A stretch of 15,077 nt of DNA from Oscillospiraceae bacterium. GTDB lineage: Bacteria > Bacillota_A > Clostridia > Oscillospirales > Oscillospiraceae. The notes beneath the pieces were generated by a model. That model ran no database searches, had not been told where the DNA came from, and worked only from the letters and a program-made list of their open reading frames with translations. The position numbers and the translations under genes are program-made. Position 1 is the first letter of the stretch; each line of letters opens with the position of its first letter. Below, piece by piece: positions 1 to 6,401 of this stretch. The DNA is taken from positions 1-15,077 of the forward strand of contig JAFQUA010000072.1 in assembly GCA_017408725.1 (NCBI GenBank), given 5' to 3'.

Positions 1-1061
1 AAGAGCATTCCAAGACCGTTGAGAACGTCATTTTCAGTAGCGAGGATATAGGGCTCGCGAGCACCGTTGTGGTCGAATGTGGAGTTGAGAAGAGCCTCGG
101 GGAAGTCGCAGTTGGGATAGAAGTCGGTCCACTGACGCTGACCCTGGAAGCCGCCGGCGATGGCGTTGTGACCAACCATCTCTTCCTCGCAACCTGCGGG
201 CAGGTTGGGGTTGCCGTTGAACATGTCCTTGATGATGCAGTACATCTTAGCCAGGAAGTCCCACTGCTCAGCCTTCTTCTCGTCGGAAGTCTTAACGAAG
301 TCGGGGTTCTTGTCCCAGCCTTCCTTGCAGTTTTCAGCGATCCAAGCCTTAGCTCTTGCAACTTCTTCTGCGTCATAGACGCCTTCGGATATTCGACGGA
401 TGATCTCGACCTCGTCGACAGACTCAACGCGCATGCCCAGGTAAGACTCGATGAAAGCGGGATCGATGATGGAACCGCCGATACCCATGCAGATGGAGCC
501 GATCTGCAGGTAGGACTTGCCGCGCATGGTAGCAACAGCGACAGCAGCGCGAGCAAAGCGCAGCAACTTCTCCTGCACGTCAGCAGGGATGTTGGTCACT
601 TCGTCCAGATTCTGAACATCGTGGCCGTAGATGCCGAATGCGGGCAGACCCTTCTGGGCATGGCTTGCCAGAACGGAAGCCAGGTAAACCGCGCCGGGAC
701 GCTCGGTGCCGTTGAAGCCCCATACGCCCTTGATGGTCTGGGGATCCATGTCCATGGTCTCGGAGCCGTAGCACCAGCAGGGAGTAACGGTCAGAGTGAT
801 GTCAACGCCGTTTCTCTTAAACTTTTCAGCGCAGGCAGCAGCCTCGGCAACACGGCCGATGGTAGTGTCAGCAATGACGACCTTGACGGGCTCGCCGTTG
901 GAATACTGGATATTTTCCTCAAACAGCTTCTTGGCAGCCTGTGCCATAGCCATGGTCTGGTCTTCCAGAGACTCACGAACCTTCAGCGGGCCGCGGCGAC
1001 CGTCGATGGTGGGGCGGATACCGATAACCGGATACTCGCCGATGTATCTGTTCTTTGCCAT
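1..1061 (-). CDS. fucI: L-fucose isomerase, N-terminal 353 residues (cut by window edge)
   Basis: Ketol isomerase that interconverts L-fucose and L-fuculose; the family also accepts D-arabinose/D-ribulose. It is a cytoplasmic Mn2+ enzyme. The frame runs open off the left edge. Translation shows [12 protein letters not shown] near residue 13, the family signature [17 protein letters not shown] around residues 90-106, [16 protein letters not shown] and [10 protein letters not shown], collinear with E. coli FucI. Glu343 in the ATEN motif matches the first metal ligand (Glu337 in E. coli); the later Asp and His ligands lie outside the window. I chose ATG 1061 because AGGAGG (1075-1070) sits 8 bases upstream; an in-frame ATG at 1067 is too close to it. 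It lies 88 bases downstream of the LacI-family gene on the same strand, so it may be cotranscribed or use its own leader promoter. FucI identity is very secure; the physiological substrate (fucose or arabinose) is not fixed by sequence. Confidence 0.96.
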   Translation of the reverse strand, partial: MAKNRYIGEYPVIGIRPTIDGRRGPLKVRESLEDQTMAMAQAAKKLFEENIQYSNGEPVKVVIADTTIGRVAEAAACAEKFKRNGVDITLTVTPCWCYGSETMDMDPQTIKGVWGFNGTERPGAVYLASVLASHAQKGLPAFGIYGHDVQNLDEVTNIPADVQEKLLRFARAAVAVATMRGKSYLQIGSICMGIGGSIIDPAFIESYLGMRVESVDEVEIIRRISEGVYDAEEVARAKAWIAENCKEGWDKNPDFVKTSDEKKAEQWDFLAKMYCIIKDMFNGNPNLPAGCEEEMVGHNAIAGGFQGQRQWTDFYPNCDFPEALLNSTFDHNGAREPYILATENDVLNGLGML

Positions 1062-1083
1062 AATCATTCCTCCTGATTTCTTT

Positions 1084-1101
1084 GCCGCGGTTTTCCGCAG
1101 C
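1084..1101 (-). other. Leader hairpin ahead of fucI
   Basis: On the minus strand GCTGCGG and CCGCGGC form a 7-bp stem (one G-U pair) around an AAAA loop, about 20 bases ahead of the AGGAGG of fucI. No T-run follows it, so it is not a terminator; it may stabilise the 5' end of a fucI transcript. Confidence 0.4.
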
Positions 1102-1102
1102 G

Positions 1103-1132
1103 AATATACATTATTAAATATTAAAACGCCAA
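1103..1132 (-). promoter_or_regulatory. Possible fucI promoter
   Basis: Reading the minus strand, TTGGCG (1132-1127) and TATATT (1108-1103) are separated by 18 bases inside the AT-rich gap between the regulator and fucI. The -35 is imperfect. If real, fucI can be transcribed separately from the regulator. No copy of the GCGAAWCGTTTCGC palindrome is nearby. Confidence 0.35.
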
Positions 1133-1149
1133 AAGCATTCTAAACATAC

Positions 1150-2130
1150 TTATTTCGGCTCGATATTGCACTTGAGCCGGGTGATCCTGGGATCTCCGGT
1201 ATAACCCGAAAGACGCTCGATCAAATACCCCGCAGCCAAATGACCGATCTCTGATTCCGGTTGGTACACCACCGGCAGCGGCGGTTTCATCATGGTGCAT
1301 ACATTCACGCAGTCAAAGCCGAAGATATCAATATCATCCGGAATCCGCAAGCCCTGATCGCGAACCGCTGTAAACAAGCCGATGGTAATATCATAGTTGG
1401 TCGTTACAATGGCCGTGGGACGATCCTCTAACTGCAGCAGTGCTTCACAACCTCTGTAGCCCGTTCCAAACACATTCTGGTCACTGATCACCAGCAAGTC
1501 ATCGTAAAGGATCCCATGATCCGACAACGCCCGTAGATAGCCAACCTGCCGTTCTTTTGCGGTAAACACAGATTTGGGTCCGGAAATAATGCCGATCCGC
1601 CGGTGCCCTTTGGCAATCAGTGCCGATACCGCACTGTAAACCGCGTCAGCATTGTCCACCAGCACCGCATCACTGGTCACACCCTGGATCATTCTGTCAA
1701 TCTGTACCATGGGGATGCTGTGATTGGCCGTCAACTCGTAAAACTCCTCGGCAGAAAGATCTTCGGATGCATAGATCAATCCGTCAATTCCGTTGGAGAT
1801 CAGAAATTGCAGGTTGTCCCGCTCCAGACCGTGGTTTGCACCGTAGCAGGATACCAAAGTATGATATCCATGCTCCCGGAATATCTTGTCCATAGAGGTA
1901 ATCACATTGCCGTAAAACGGAGCTGTCATATCCGGAATGAGGATGCCGATGGAGCGGCTTCGCTGGGATTTTAAGTTTCGCGCAAAAGGATTGACCCGAT
2001 AATCCAATTCTTCGACGGCTGCGCGAATCGCTTCAGCATTGTCCTGGTGCACTTTCCCACCGTTTAAGTATTTGGAAACCGTGGACATCGCCACTCCCGC
2101 CCTGCGGGCCACATCTTTAATGGTCGCCAT
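1150..2130 (-). CDS. LacI-family transcriptional regulator
   Basis: DNA-binding regulator of 326 residues. Residues 2-25 (ATIKDVARRAGVAMSTVSKYLNG) are a typical LacI helix-turn-helix, followed by a hinge region (NPFARNLKSQRS, about 47-58) and a periplasmic-binding-protein-like effector domain beginning SIGILIPDMTAPFYGNV. Length is normal for the family. A purine-rich Shine-Dalgarno (GGGAGAG) precedes ATG 2130. The gene is divergent from the ABC importer operon, and two near-identical palindromes with the central CG typical of LacI-family operators lie in the shared intergenic region, one only 23 bases upstream of this start. I infer a local repressor, autoregulated and induced by a sugar or sugar phosphate. 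The effector cannot be read from the sequence; fuculose, ribulose or a phosphate ester is possible given the neighbours. The family assignment is certain, the regulon inferred. Confidence 0.93.
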   Translation of the reverse strand: MATIKDVARRAGVAMSTVSKYLNGGKVHQDNAEAIRAAVEELDYRVNPFARNLKSQRSRSIGILIPDMTAPFYGNVITSMDKIFREHGYHTLVSCYGANHGLERDNLQFLISNGIDGLIYASEDLSAEEFYELTANHSIPMVQIDRMIQGVTSDAVLVDNADAVYSAVSALIAKGHRRIGIISGPKSVFTAKERQVGYLRALSDHGILYDDLLVISDQNVFGTGYRGCEALLQLEDRPTAIVTTNYDITIGLFTAVRDQGLRIPDDIDIFGFDCVNVCTMMKPPLPVVYQPESEIGHLAAGYLIERLSGYTGDPRITRLKCNIEPK

Positions 2131-2152
2131 CTCATCTCTCCCGGTCCATCAT

Positions 2153-2168
2153 CGCGAATCGTTTCGCG
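2153..2168. promoter_or_regulatory. Candidate LacI-family operator O1
   Basis: CGCGAATCGTTTCGCG is a 16-bp palindrome with one mismatched pair and the central CG characteristic of LacI-family operators. It lies between the regulator's promoter and its start codon, so binding would block the regulator's own transcript. It shares 13 of 14 core bases with the perfect copy at 2382-2395. Confidence 0.65.
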
Positions 2169-2172
2169 TTTA

Positions 2173-2188
2173 GCGGTGCAGAAACCGC
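2173..2188 (-). other. Small hairpin in regulator 5' leader
   Basis: GCGGT (2173-2177) and ACCGC (2184-2188) can pair around a 6-base loop. The element lies in the transcribed leader predicted from the minus-strand promoter, next to operator O1. Its function is unknown and the stem is short. Confidence 0.25.
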
Positions 2189-2202
2189 CTGCTAACGCTT
2201 AT

Positions 2203-2231
2203 ATAATATAAAAACATTTTTGTGCTGTCAA
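2203..2231 (-). promoter_or_regulatory. Sigma-70-type promoter of the LacI-family gene
   Basis: On the minus strand a perfect TTGACA (2231-2226), a 17-base spacer and TATTAT (2208-2203) give a near-consensus vegetative promoter. Transcription would begin near 2196 and run through the candidate operator O1 into the regulator, consistent with autorepression. Confidence 0.75.
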
Positions 2232-2252
2232 TACAATTTCTAAAAAAACATC

Positions 2253-2279
2253 TTGATTTTTTTGTGGATTTATTATAAT
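2253..2279 (+). promoter_or_regulatory. Possible distal promoter for the importer operon
   Basis: TTGATT (2253-2258) and a perfect TATAAT (2274-2279) face the ABC genes but with a short 15-base spacer, inside a very AT-rich stretch. It would make a leader of about 265 bases and be crossed by operator O2. It is weaker than the candidate at 2342-2369. Confidence 0.35.
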
Positions 2280-2341
2280 ATATAGCCGTGCAGGGGTACA
2301 AAAGCTCCCCGATTGGCGATATGAACAAAAAATTCTTTTCT

Positions 2342-2369
2342 TTGCGTCCTCTTTTCCCTGCTTTATAAA
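2342..2369 (+). promoter_or_regulatory. Probable promoter of the ABC importer operon
   Basis: TTGCGT (2342-2347), a 16-base spacer and TATAAA (2364-2369) place a start site near 2376. The perfect palindrome at 2382-2395 then covers roughly +6 to +20, a classic repressor position. The remaining leader to the first gene is about 175 bases and contains only short imperfect dyads (2424-2436, 2477-2491) that I cannot assign. Confidence 0.55.
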
Positions 2370-2381
2370 CAAGGTGCACAA

Positions 2382-2395
2382 GCGAAACGTTTCGC
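2382..2395. promoter_or_regulatory. Candidate LacI-family operator O2 (perfect palindrome)
   Basis: GCGAAACGTTTCGC is a perfect 14-bp palindrome centred on CG. It sits just downstream of the -10 element of the importer promoter. Its centre is 228 bp from that of O1, so a tetrameric or paired LacI-type protein could bridge the two sites. I found no further copy in the window, which supports a local regulon. Confidence 0.72.
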
Positions 2396-2551
2396 CGTTT
2401 TTCGCGCATTTCGGAGGACAAAAAAGCACAGTGCTTAATCCTGCAAATCGAAAGTCAATTTTTGCCGGTATTTTTTGTTCCGGTTTGGAACTGAAGCGTT
2501 TTTTGCGGGCAGCATACAGCATATGAAGTAACAGGAAAGGTGATATTGGGA

Positions 2552-4045
2552 ATGGGTGAAACAATTCTGAAGATGCAAGGCATCCAGAAATATTTCTCCG
2601 GTGTGCATGCACTGAAGGGTGTCGACTTCGAACTGAAAGCCGGCGAGGTTCATGCACTGATGGGCGAAAATGGTGCTGGTAAATCCACTTTGATCAAAGT
2701 TCTTTGCGGCATCCACAAAAGAGACGGCGGTACCGTAGAGTACTTTGGTAAGGAAGCCAACTTCCATAACATTGCCGAATCTCAGGCTGCCGGCATCAGT
2801 GTTGTCCATCAGGAGCTGAACATGATGAACCACTTGACGGTGGCTCAGAACATCTTCATCGGCCGGGAGCCCAAGAAGGGCATTATGATCGACGACAAAA
2901 AGATGATTGCCGAAGCTAAGGCTTTGTTTGATAAAATCAGTGTGAAGATCGACCCCACTGTTAAACTGGGCGAGCTGACCGTAGGCAAGCAGCAGATGGT
3001 AGAGATCGCCAAAGCCATCTCCCGGGACTGCAAACTCCTGGTGCTGGACGAACCCACCGCCGCACTGACCCAGCCGGAGGTGGAAGAGCTGTTTAAAATC
3101 ATGCGTGAGCTGCAGGAAAAGGGTATTGGTATGATCTACATCTCTCACCGTATGGATGAGATCAACCGCATTTCCGACAGAGTTACCGTTATGCGAGACG
3201 GTGAATACGTGGGTACTGTGAATACCGCTGACGTCACCAAGGACGACATCGTGAAGATGATGGTTGGCCGCGTGATTATGGGAGACAAGAAGGAAGCCTC
3301 CACTGTTCCTGCCGATGCCCCTGTGGTATTGGAAGTCAAACACCTGAATGCTGGCAAGGAAGTGAAGGATGTAAGCTTCCAGCTTCACAGAGGCGAGATC
3401 CTGGGCTTTGCAGGTCTGATGGGTGCCGGCCGTACAGAAGTAGCCCGCGCGCTTTATGGTGCTGACCCCAAGCAGACCGGTGAGATTTATATAAACGGCA
3501 AGAAAGTTAACATTAAGACTCCTGAGCAGGCTGTCAAGTACGGCATCTGTTATCTGTCCGAGGACCGTAAGCGCTACGGACTGATGCTGGCCAAGTCTGT
3601 AGCTGAAAACTCCGCCATTGCCTCCGTTGATAAATTTGTCCACAAAGGCTGGATCAACGATAAGGAAATTGCCAAGGTCTCCGCAGAGACCAACTCCCTG
3701 CTGCGCACCAAGACTCCTTCCATGGAGCAGCTGCTGAAGAACCTCTCCGGCGGTAACCAGCAGAAGGTCATTATCGCCCGTTGGCTGATTAAAGACTGTG
3801 ATATCTTTATTTTTGACGAGCCTACCCGCGGCATCGATGTCGGTGCAAAGAGTGAAATGTACACTCTAATGGAGGATCTGGCCTCCAAGGGCAAGTCTGT
3901 TATCATGATCTCTTCCGAACTGGCAGAGATCCAGCGTTTGAGTGACCGCGTCATCGTTATGTGTGAGGGCCGGATCACCGGCGAGTTGGACATCGCCGAC
4001 GCCACCCAGGAAGAAATTATGAAATACGCCACCATGCGTGAGTGA
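2552..4045 (+). CDS. CUT2-family sugar ABC importer, duplicated ATP-binding subunit
   Basis: Energises uptake of a monosaccharide with the permease and binding protein that follow. 497 residues, the usual length of RbsA/MglA/XylG-type proteins with two fused nucleotide-binding domains. First domain: Walker A GENGAGKST (38-46), a modified signature LTVGKQQ (142-148) and Walker B LLVLDEPT (D166, E167). Second domain: degenerate Walker A GLMGAGRTE (288-296, no lysine, as is normal for this family), signature LSGGNQQ (398-404) and IFDEPTRGID (D422, E423). Start: ATG 2552 sits 8 bases after GGTGA within AGGAAAGGTGA; in-frame GTG 2540 and TTG 2546 overlap or crowd that site. First gene of the operon, with 24 bases to the permease. 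Substrate is not readable from the ATPase; neighbouring FucI and FGGY kinases suggest a pentose or 6-deoxyhexose. Confidence 0.95.
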   Translation: MGETILKMQGIQKYFSGVHALKGVDFELKAGEVHALMGENGAGKSTLIKVLCGIHKRDGGTVEYFGKEANFHNIAESQAAGISVVHQELNMMNHLTVAQNIFIGREPKKGIMIDDKKMIAEAKALFDKISVKIDPTVKLGELTVGKQQMVEIAKAISRDCKLLVLDEPTAALTQPEVEELFKIMRELQEKGIGMIYISHRMDEINRISDRVTVMRDGEYVGTVNTADVTKDDIVKMMVGRVIMGDKKEASTVPADAPVVLEVKHLNAGKEVKDVSFQLHRGEILGFAGLMGAGRTEVARALYGADPKQTGEIYINGKKVNIKTPEQAVKYGICYLSEDRKRYGLMLAKSVAENSAIASVDKFVHKGWINDKEIAKVSAETNSLLRTKTPSMEQLLKNLSGGNQQKVIIARWLIKDCDIFIFDEPTRGIDVGAKSEMYTLMEDLASKGKSVIMISSELAEIQRLSDRVIVMCEGRITGELDIADATQEEIMKYATMRE

Positions 4046-4069
4046 TCGTAAGGAAAGGGATTGAATACA

Positions 4070-5113
4070 ATGAAACTTAATGACAAAAAGCCTTTTAAAC
4101 TTCAGCAGAATATCATCATGCTCTTTGCTACGGTGGTTCTGCTGGGTCTGTTCAGCTTGGTAAACCCCAACCTGATCAGAGATAAGTATATGATTCTGAG
4201 TATGGTCCAGCAGTTCGCGCCCTATGCGGTTATGGGTCTGGGCGTCACCTTCGTTATCGCCACCGGCGGTATCGATCTGTCTCTGGGTACTGTGTGTATC
4301 GCTTCCGCCGTTTTGGCCGGTAAGCTGTACACCATGGGCATCATTCCCCTGTGGGCAACCATCCCTGTGATGATGATCATCGGTACTCTGTGCGGCCTGC
4401 TGAACGGCCTGATGGTGGCAAAGCTGAAGATTCCTGCATTTATCGCAACTCTGGGTACTATGATGGTATCCCGCGGCCTGTCTGCATTGCTTGCCGAAGT
4501 TCCTAACATCTTCTTCCCCACCGGCACCTGGTACAACAAAATCTTCTCCAGCCTCACCATTGGCGATGTAAGTGCCATTCCTATGGGTCTGTTCTGGGTC
4601 ATCGGTTTGATGCTGATTTGTATGTACCTGATGTACAAGAACAAGATCGGCCGTTATATTCTTGCCATCGGCTCCAATGAAGAAGCTACCCGCCTGTCCG
4701 GTATTAACACCGACAACTACAAGATCTTTGCTTACACCTTCGCCGGTCTGTTCTGCGGTATTGCCGCAATCTTCTACTCCGCAGCCTTCCCCACCATCGC
4801 CTGCGCTACCGGTAACGGCATGGAACTGGATGCCATCGCCGGTGTCTACATTGGCGGTACTTCTTCCGCCGGCGGCGTTGCTTCTGTTTCCGGCTCCGTC
4901 ATCGGCGCGATCCTGCTGGTTGTCATCCGCAGCGGTCTGAATATGGTGCTGGCAAAGCTGGGCATCAGCCTGAACTCTACCTATGTCACCTATGTGCTGA
5001 CCGGTATCATTGTTGTAGTCGCCATTCTGATGGACATCATCAAGACCAACAACCAGAATAAGGTAAAGATCGAAAAGGTTGAAGAAACCAAGAAAGAAGC
5101 TCCCAAGGCTTAA
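4070..5113 (+). CDS. CUT2-family sugar ABC importer, permease
   Basis: Membrane-spanning channel subunit of the importer, 347 residues, RbsC/XylH/AraH type (BPD_transp_2). It has many hydrophobic segments, beginning with NIIMLFATVVLLGLFSLV near residues 14-31, and the family motif VTFVIATGGIDLSLGT around residues 60-75, then a GLLNGLMVAKLKIPAFIATLGTM-like loop (the coupling region with the ATPase) and ELDAIAGVYIGGTSSAGG near residue 260. The last 25 or so residues are highly charged (Lys/Glu-rich) and probably cytoplasmic. Start: ATG 4070 is 10 bases after AGGAAAGGG (4051-4059); an in-frame TTG at 4061 directly abuts that site. Probably forms a homodimer with the fused ATPase. Subunit assignment is secure; the sugar is unknown. 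Confidence 0.95.
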   Translation: MKLNDKKPFKLQQNIIMLFATVVLLGLFSLVNPNLIRDKYMILSMVQQFAPYAVMGLGVTFVIATGGIDLSLGTVCIASAVLAGKLYTMGIIPLWATIPVMMIIGTLCGLLNGLMVAKLKIPAFIATLGTMMVSRGLSALLAEVPNIFFPTGTWYNKIFSSLTIGDVSAIPMGLFWVIGLMLICMYLMYKNKIGRYILAIGSNEEATRLSGINTDNYKIFAYTFAGLFCGIAAIFYSAAFPTIACATGNGMELDAIAGVYIGGTSSAGGVASVSGSVIGAILLVVIRSGLNMVLAKLGISLNSTYVTYVLTGIIVVVAILMDIIKTNNQNKVKIEKVEETKKEAPKA

Positions 5114-5124
5114 TTCCCTTTGTA

Positions 5125-5149
5125 TAAGTGTGAGCCAAAGGCCCACTTA
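5125..5149 (+). other. Intercistronic hairpin between permease and binding protein
   Basis: TAAGTG pairs with CACTTA, and an inner GCC with GGC, separated by a small internal loop. No T-run follows, so it is unlikely to terminate. Such elements often protect the 3' segment of an operon mRNA and raise the level of the binding protein over the membrane subunit. Confidence 0.4.
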
Positions 5150-5191
5150 GAATAGAAAGAGAAACAAAAATCATTTTAGGAGGAAACAATC

Positions 5192-6247
5192 ATGAAAAAA
5201 CTCATCGCATTGGTACTGGTCATGGTCTTGGCTCTGAGCCTGGTGGCCTGTGCTCAGCCCGCTGAGGAGAAGACCATCGCTGTGATCGCTAAGGGCGAGT
5301 CCCACGCTTTCTGGCAGGCTGTTAAGGCCGGTGCTGAGAAGGCTGCCAAAGAGAAGGGCTACAAGCTGACCTTCCAGGGCCCTGCTAACGAGAACCCCGA
5401 ATCCGTACCCAGCCAGATCACCATGGTTCAGACCGCTCTGTCCAACAATGTTAGCGGCATCGTTCTGGCTACCATCGGCTCCGGCTTCGGCGAACTGCTG
5501 ACCCAGGCTTACGACAAGAACATCCCCGTTGTTACCTTTGACTCCGGTCTGAAGGCTCCCGAGGACATCACCGCTGGCAAGAACCCCATTGTTGCTCACG
5601 TTGCTACCGACAACAAGGCTGCTGCTAATATCAACGGCGAGAAGCTGTTCGAGGCTATCAAGGCTGACATCGCTGCTTGCACCGCTGACAGCAAGTACGT
5701 AATCGGTGTTATCCAGCACGACGAGACCGCTACCGGCTATGACCGCGCTGACGGCTTCATTGAGAAGTTCAAGGCTCTGGCTGACGCTGACGAGACCACC
5801 AAGGGCAAGTACGAGATCGTTAAGGAAGTAAAGCCCGGCGATGCTAACCAGGCTTATGTTGCTGCTCTGGAAGCTCTGTACGAAAAGAACATCAGCGCTC
5901 TGTTCATGACCAACGAAGGTGTTGTTAAGCAGGTTTACGACGCAACCAAGGCTGCTGAAGGCAAGTACGACGACATCGTATTCTCCGGCTTTGACGCTGG
6001 CACCAAGCAGCTGACTTGGATGAAGGAGAACGGTACTCCCAAGCTGGTTGGCTCCGTTGCTCAGGACTCCATCGAGATGGGTTATCAGGCTGTTCTGCAG
6101 TGCATCGCTGCTATCGAGGGCGGCAAGGCTGAGAACAAGGACATCGTTGGTACCTGGTATGACTTCTCCAACATGAATGAAATGGTTGAGAAGGACCTGG
6201 CCTACACCGATAGCGACGCTGACAAGGCTGCTATCCTGGGCAAGTAA
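5192..6247 (+). CDS. Sugar-binding lipoprotein of the CUT2 ABC importer
   Basis: Extracytoplasmic receptor, 351 residues, periplasmic-binding-protein type 1 fold (Peripla_BP_4). N-terminus MKKLIALVLVMVLALSLVAC is a lipoprotein signal: positive start, hydrophobic core and lipobox LVAC with Cys20 as the lipidated residue, so it should be anchored on the outer face of a Gram-positive membrane. The mature domain starts KTIAVIAKGESHAFWQAVKAG, as in ribose, xylose and galactose binding proteins. Strong AGGAGGAAACAATC ribosome site before ATG 5192. Codon use is strikingly uniform (GCT, GTT, GGC, AAG, ATC), typical of a highly expressed gene, and an intercistronic hairpin precedes it. It is the third gene of the importer operon and is followed by a strong terminator, so the importer is a discrete unit. 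Ligand unknown; L-fucose or D-arabinose is the inference from context. Confidence 0.95.
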   Translation: MKKLIALVLVMVLALSLVACAQPAEEKTIAVIAKGESHAFWQAVKAGAEKAAKEKGYKLTFQGPANENPESVPSQITMVQTALSNNVSGIVLATIGSGFGELLTQAYDKNIPVVTFDSGLKAPEDITAGKNPIVAHVATDNKAAANINGEKLFEAIKADIAACTADSKYVIGVIQHDETATGYDRADGFIEKFKALADADETTKGKYEIVKEVKPGDANQAYVAALEALYEKNISALFMTNEGVVKQVYDATKAAEGKYDDIVFSGFDAGTKQLTWMKENGTPKLVGSVAQDSIEMGYQAVLQCIAAIEGGKAENKDIVGTWYDFSNMNEMVEKDLAYTDSDADKAAILGK

Positions 6248-6281
6248 TCCCTAACAAATCGCATATCAGCGGCTTGAACCG

Positions 6282-6312
6282 ACCGGCACCACTTCGGTGG
6301 TGCCGGTTTTCT
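6282..6312 (+). terminator. Intrinsic terminator with UUCG loop
   Basis: An 11-bp perfect stem, ACCGGCACCAC (6282-6292) with GTGGTGCCGGT (6297-6307), closes on a C(UUCG)G tetraloop and is followed by TTTTCT. It ends the importer operon 35 bases after the binding-protein stop codon. Confidence 0.93.
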
Positions 6313-6331
6313 CAAGAAGCACACTTACCAA

Positions 6332-6386
6332 CTCACAGCTGAATCCTGCAAATATTTTTATGATATTTTCAGCATTGAACTGTGAG
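6332..6386 (+). other. Two-tier stem in kinase leader
   Basis: CTCACA (6332-6337) pairs with TGTGAG (6381-6386) and the adjoining GCTGAA (6338-6343) with TTCAGC (6368-6373), leaving a 7-base bulge and a 24-base AT-rich loop. The AGGAGG of the next gene follows at once, so the structure could influence translation. No good promoter is visible between the terminator and the kinase. Confidence 0.35.
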
Positions 6387-6401
6387 ACAGGAGGTTGTAT
6401 A

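Noticed and set aside
69..1076. Long open frame on the plus strand opposite fucI
   Set aside because: It is antisense to an unmistakable FucI reading frame, shows no known motif, and arises from the codon bias of the opposite strand.
2190..2203. CcpA cre-like site TGCTAACGCTTATA
   Set aside because: At least three mismatches to the cre consensus at conserved positions; too weak to call, although its place at the -10 of the regulator promoter would suit catabolite repression.
2477..2510. Terminator-like GTTCC/GGAAC stem with a later T-run in the importer leader
   Set aside because: The stem has only 5 bp and the T-run starts 7 bases beyond it; not a credible terminator or riboswitch expression platform.
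2431..2526. Possible 31-residue leader peptide starting at GTG 2431 after GGAGG (2413-2417)
   Set aside because: The spacing of 13 bases is too long, the start is non-ATG and the peptide shows no codon run or regulatory hairpin that would suggest attenuation.
2435..3643. Long minus-strand frame across the ABC ATPase gene
   Set aside because: Composition is His/Gln/Val-rich with no domain and it is fully antisense to a gene with intact Walker motifs. The similar minus-strand frames at 3866-5146, 6435-7853 and 9798-11222 are rejected for the same reason.
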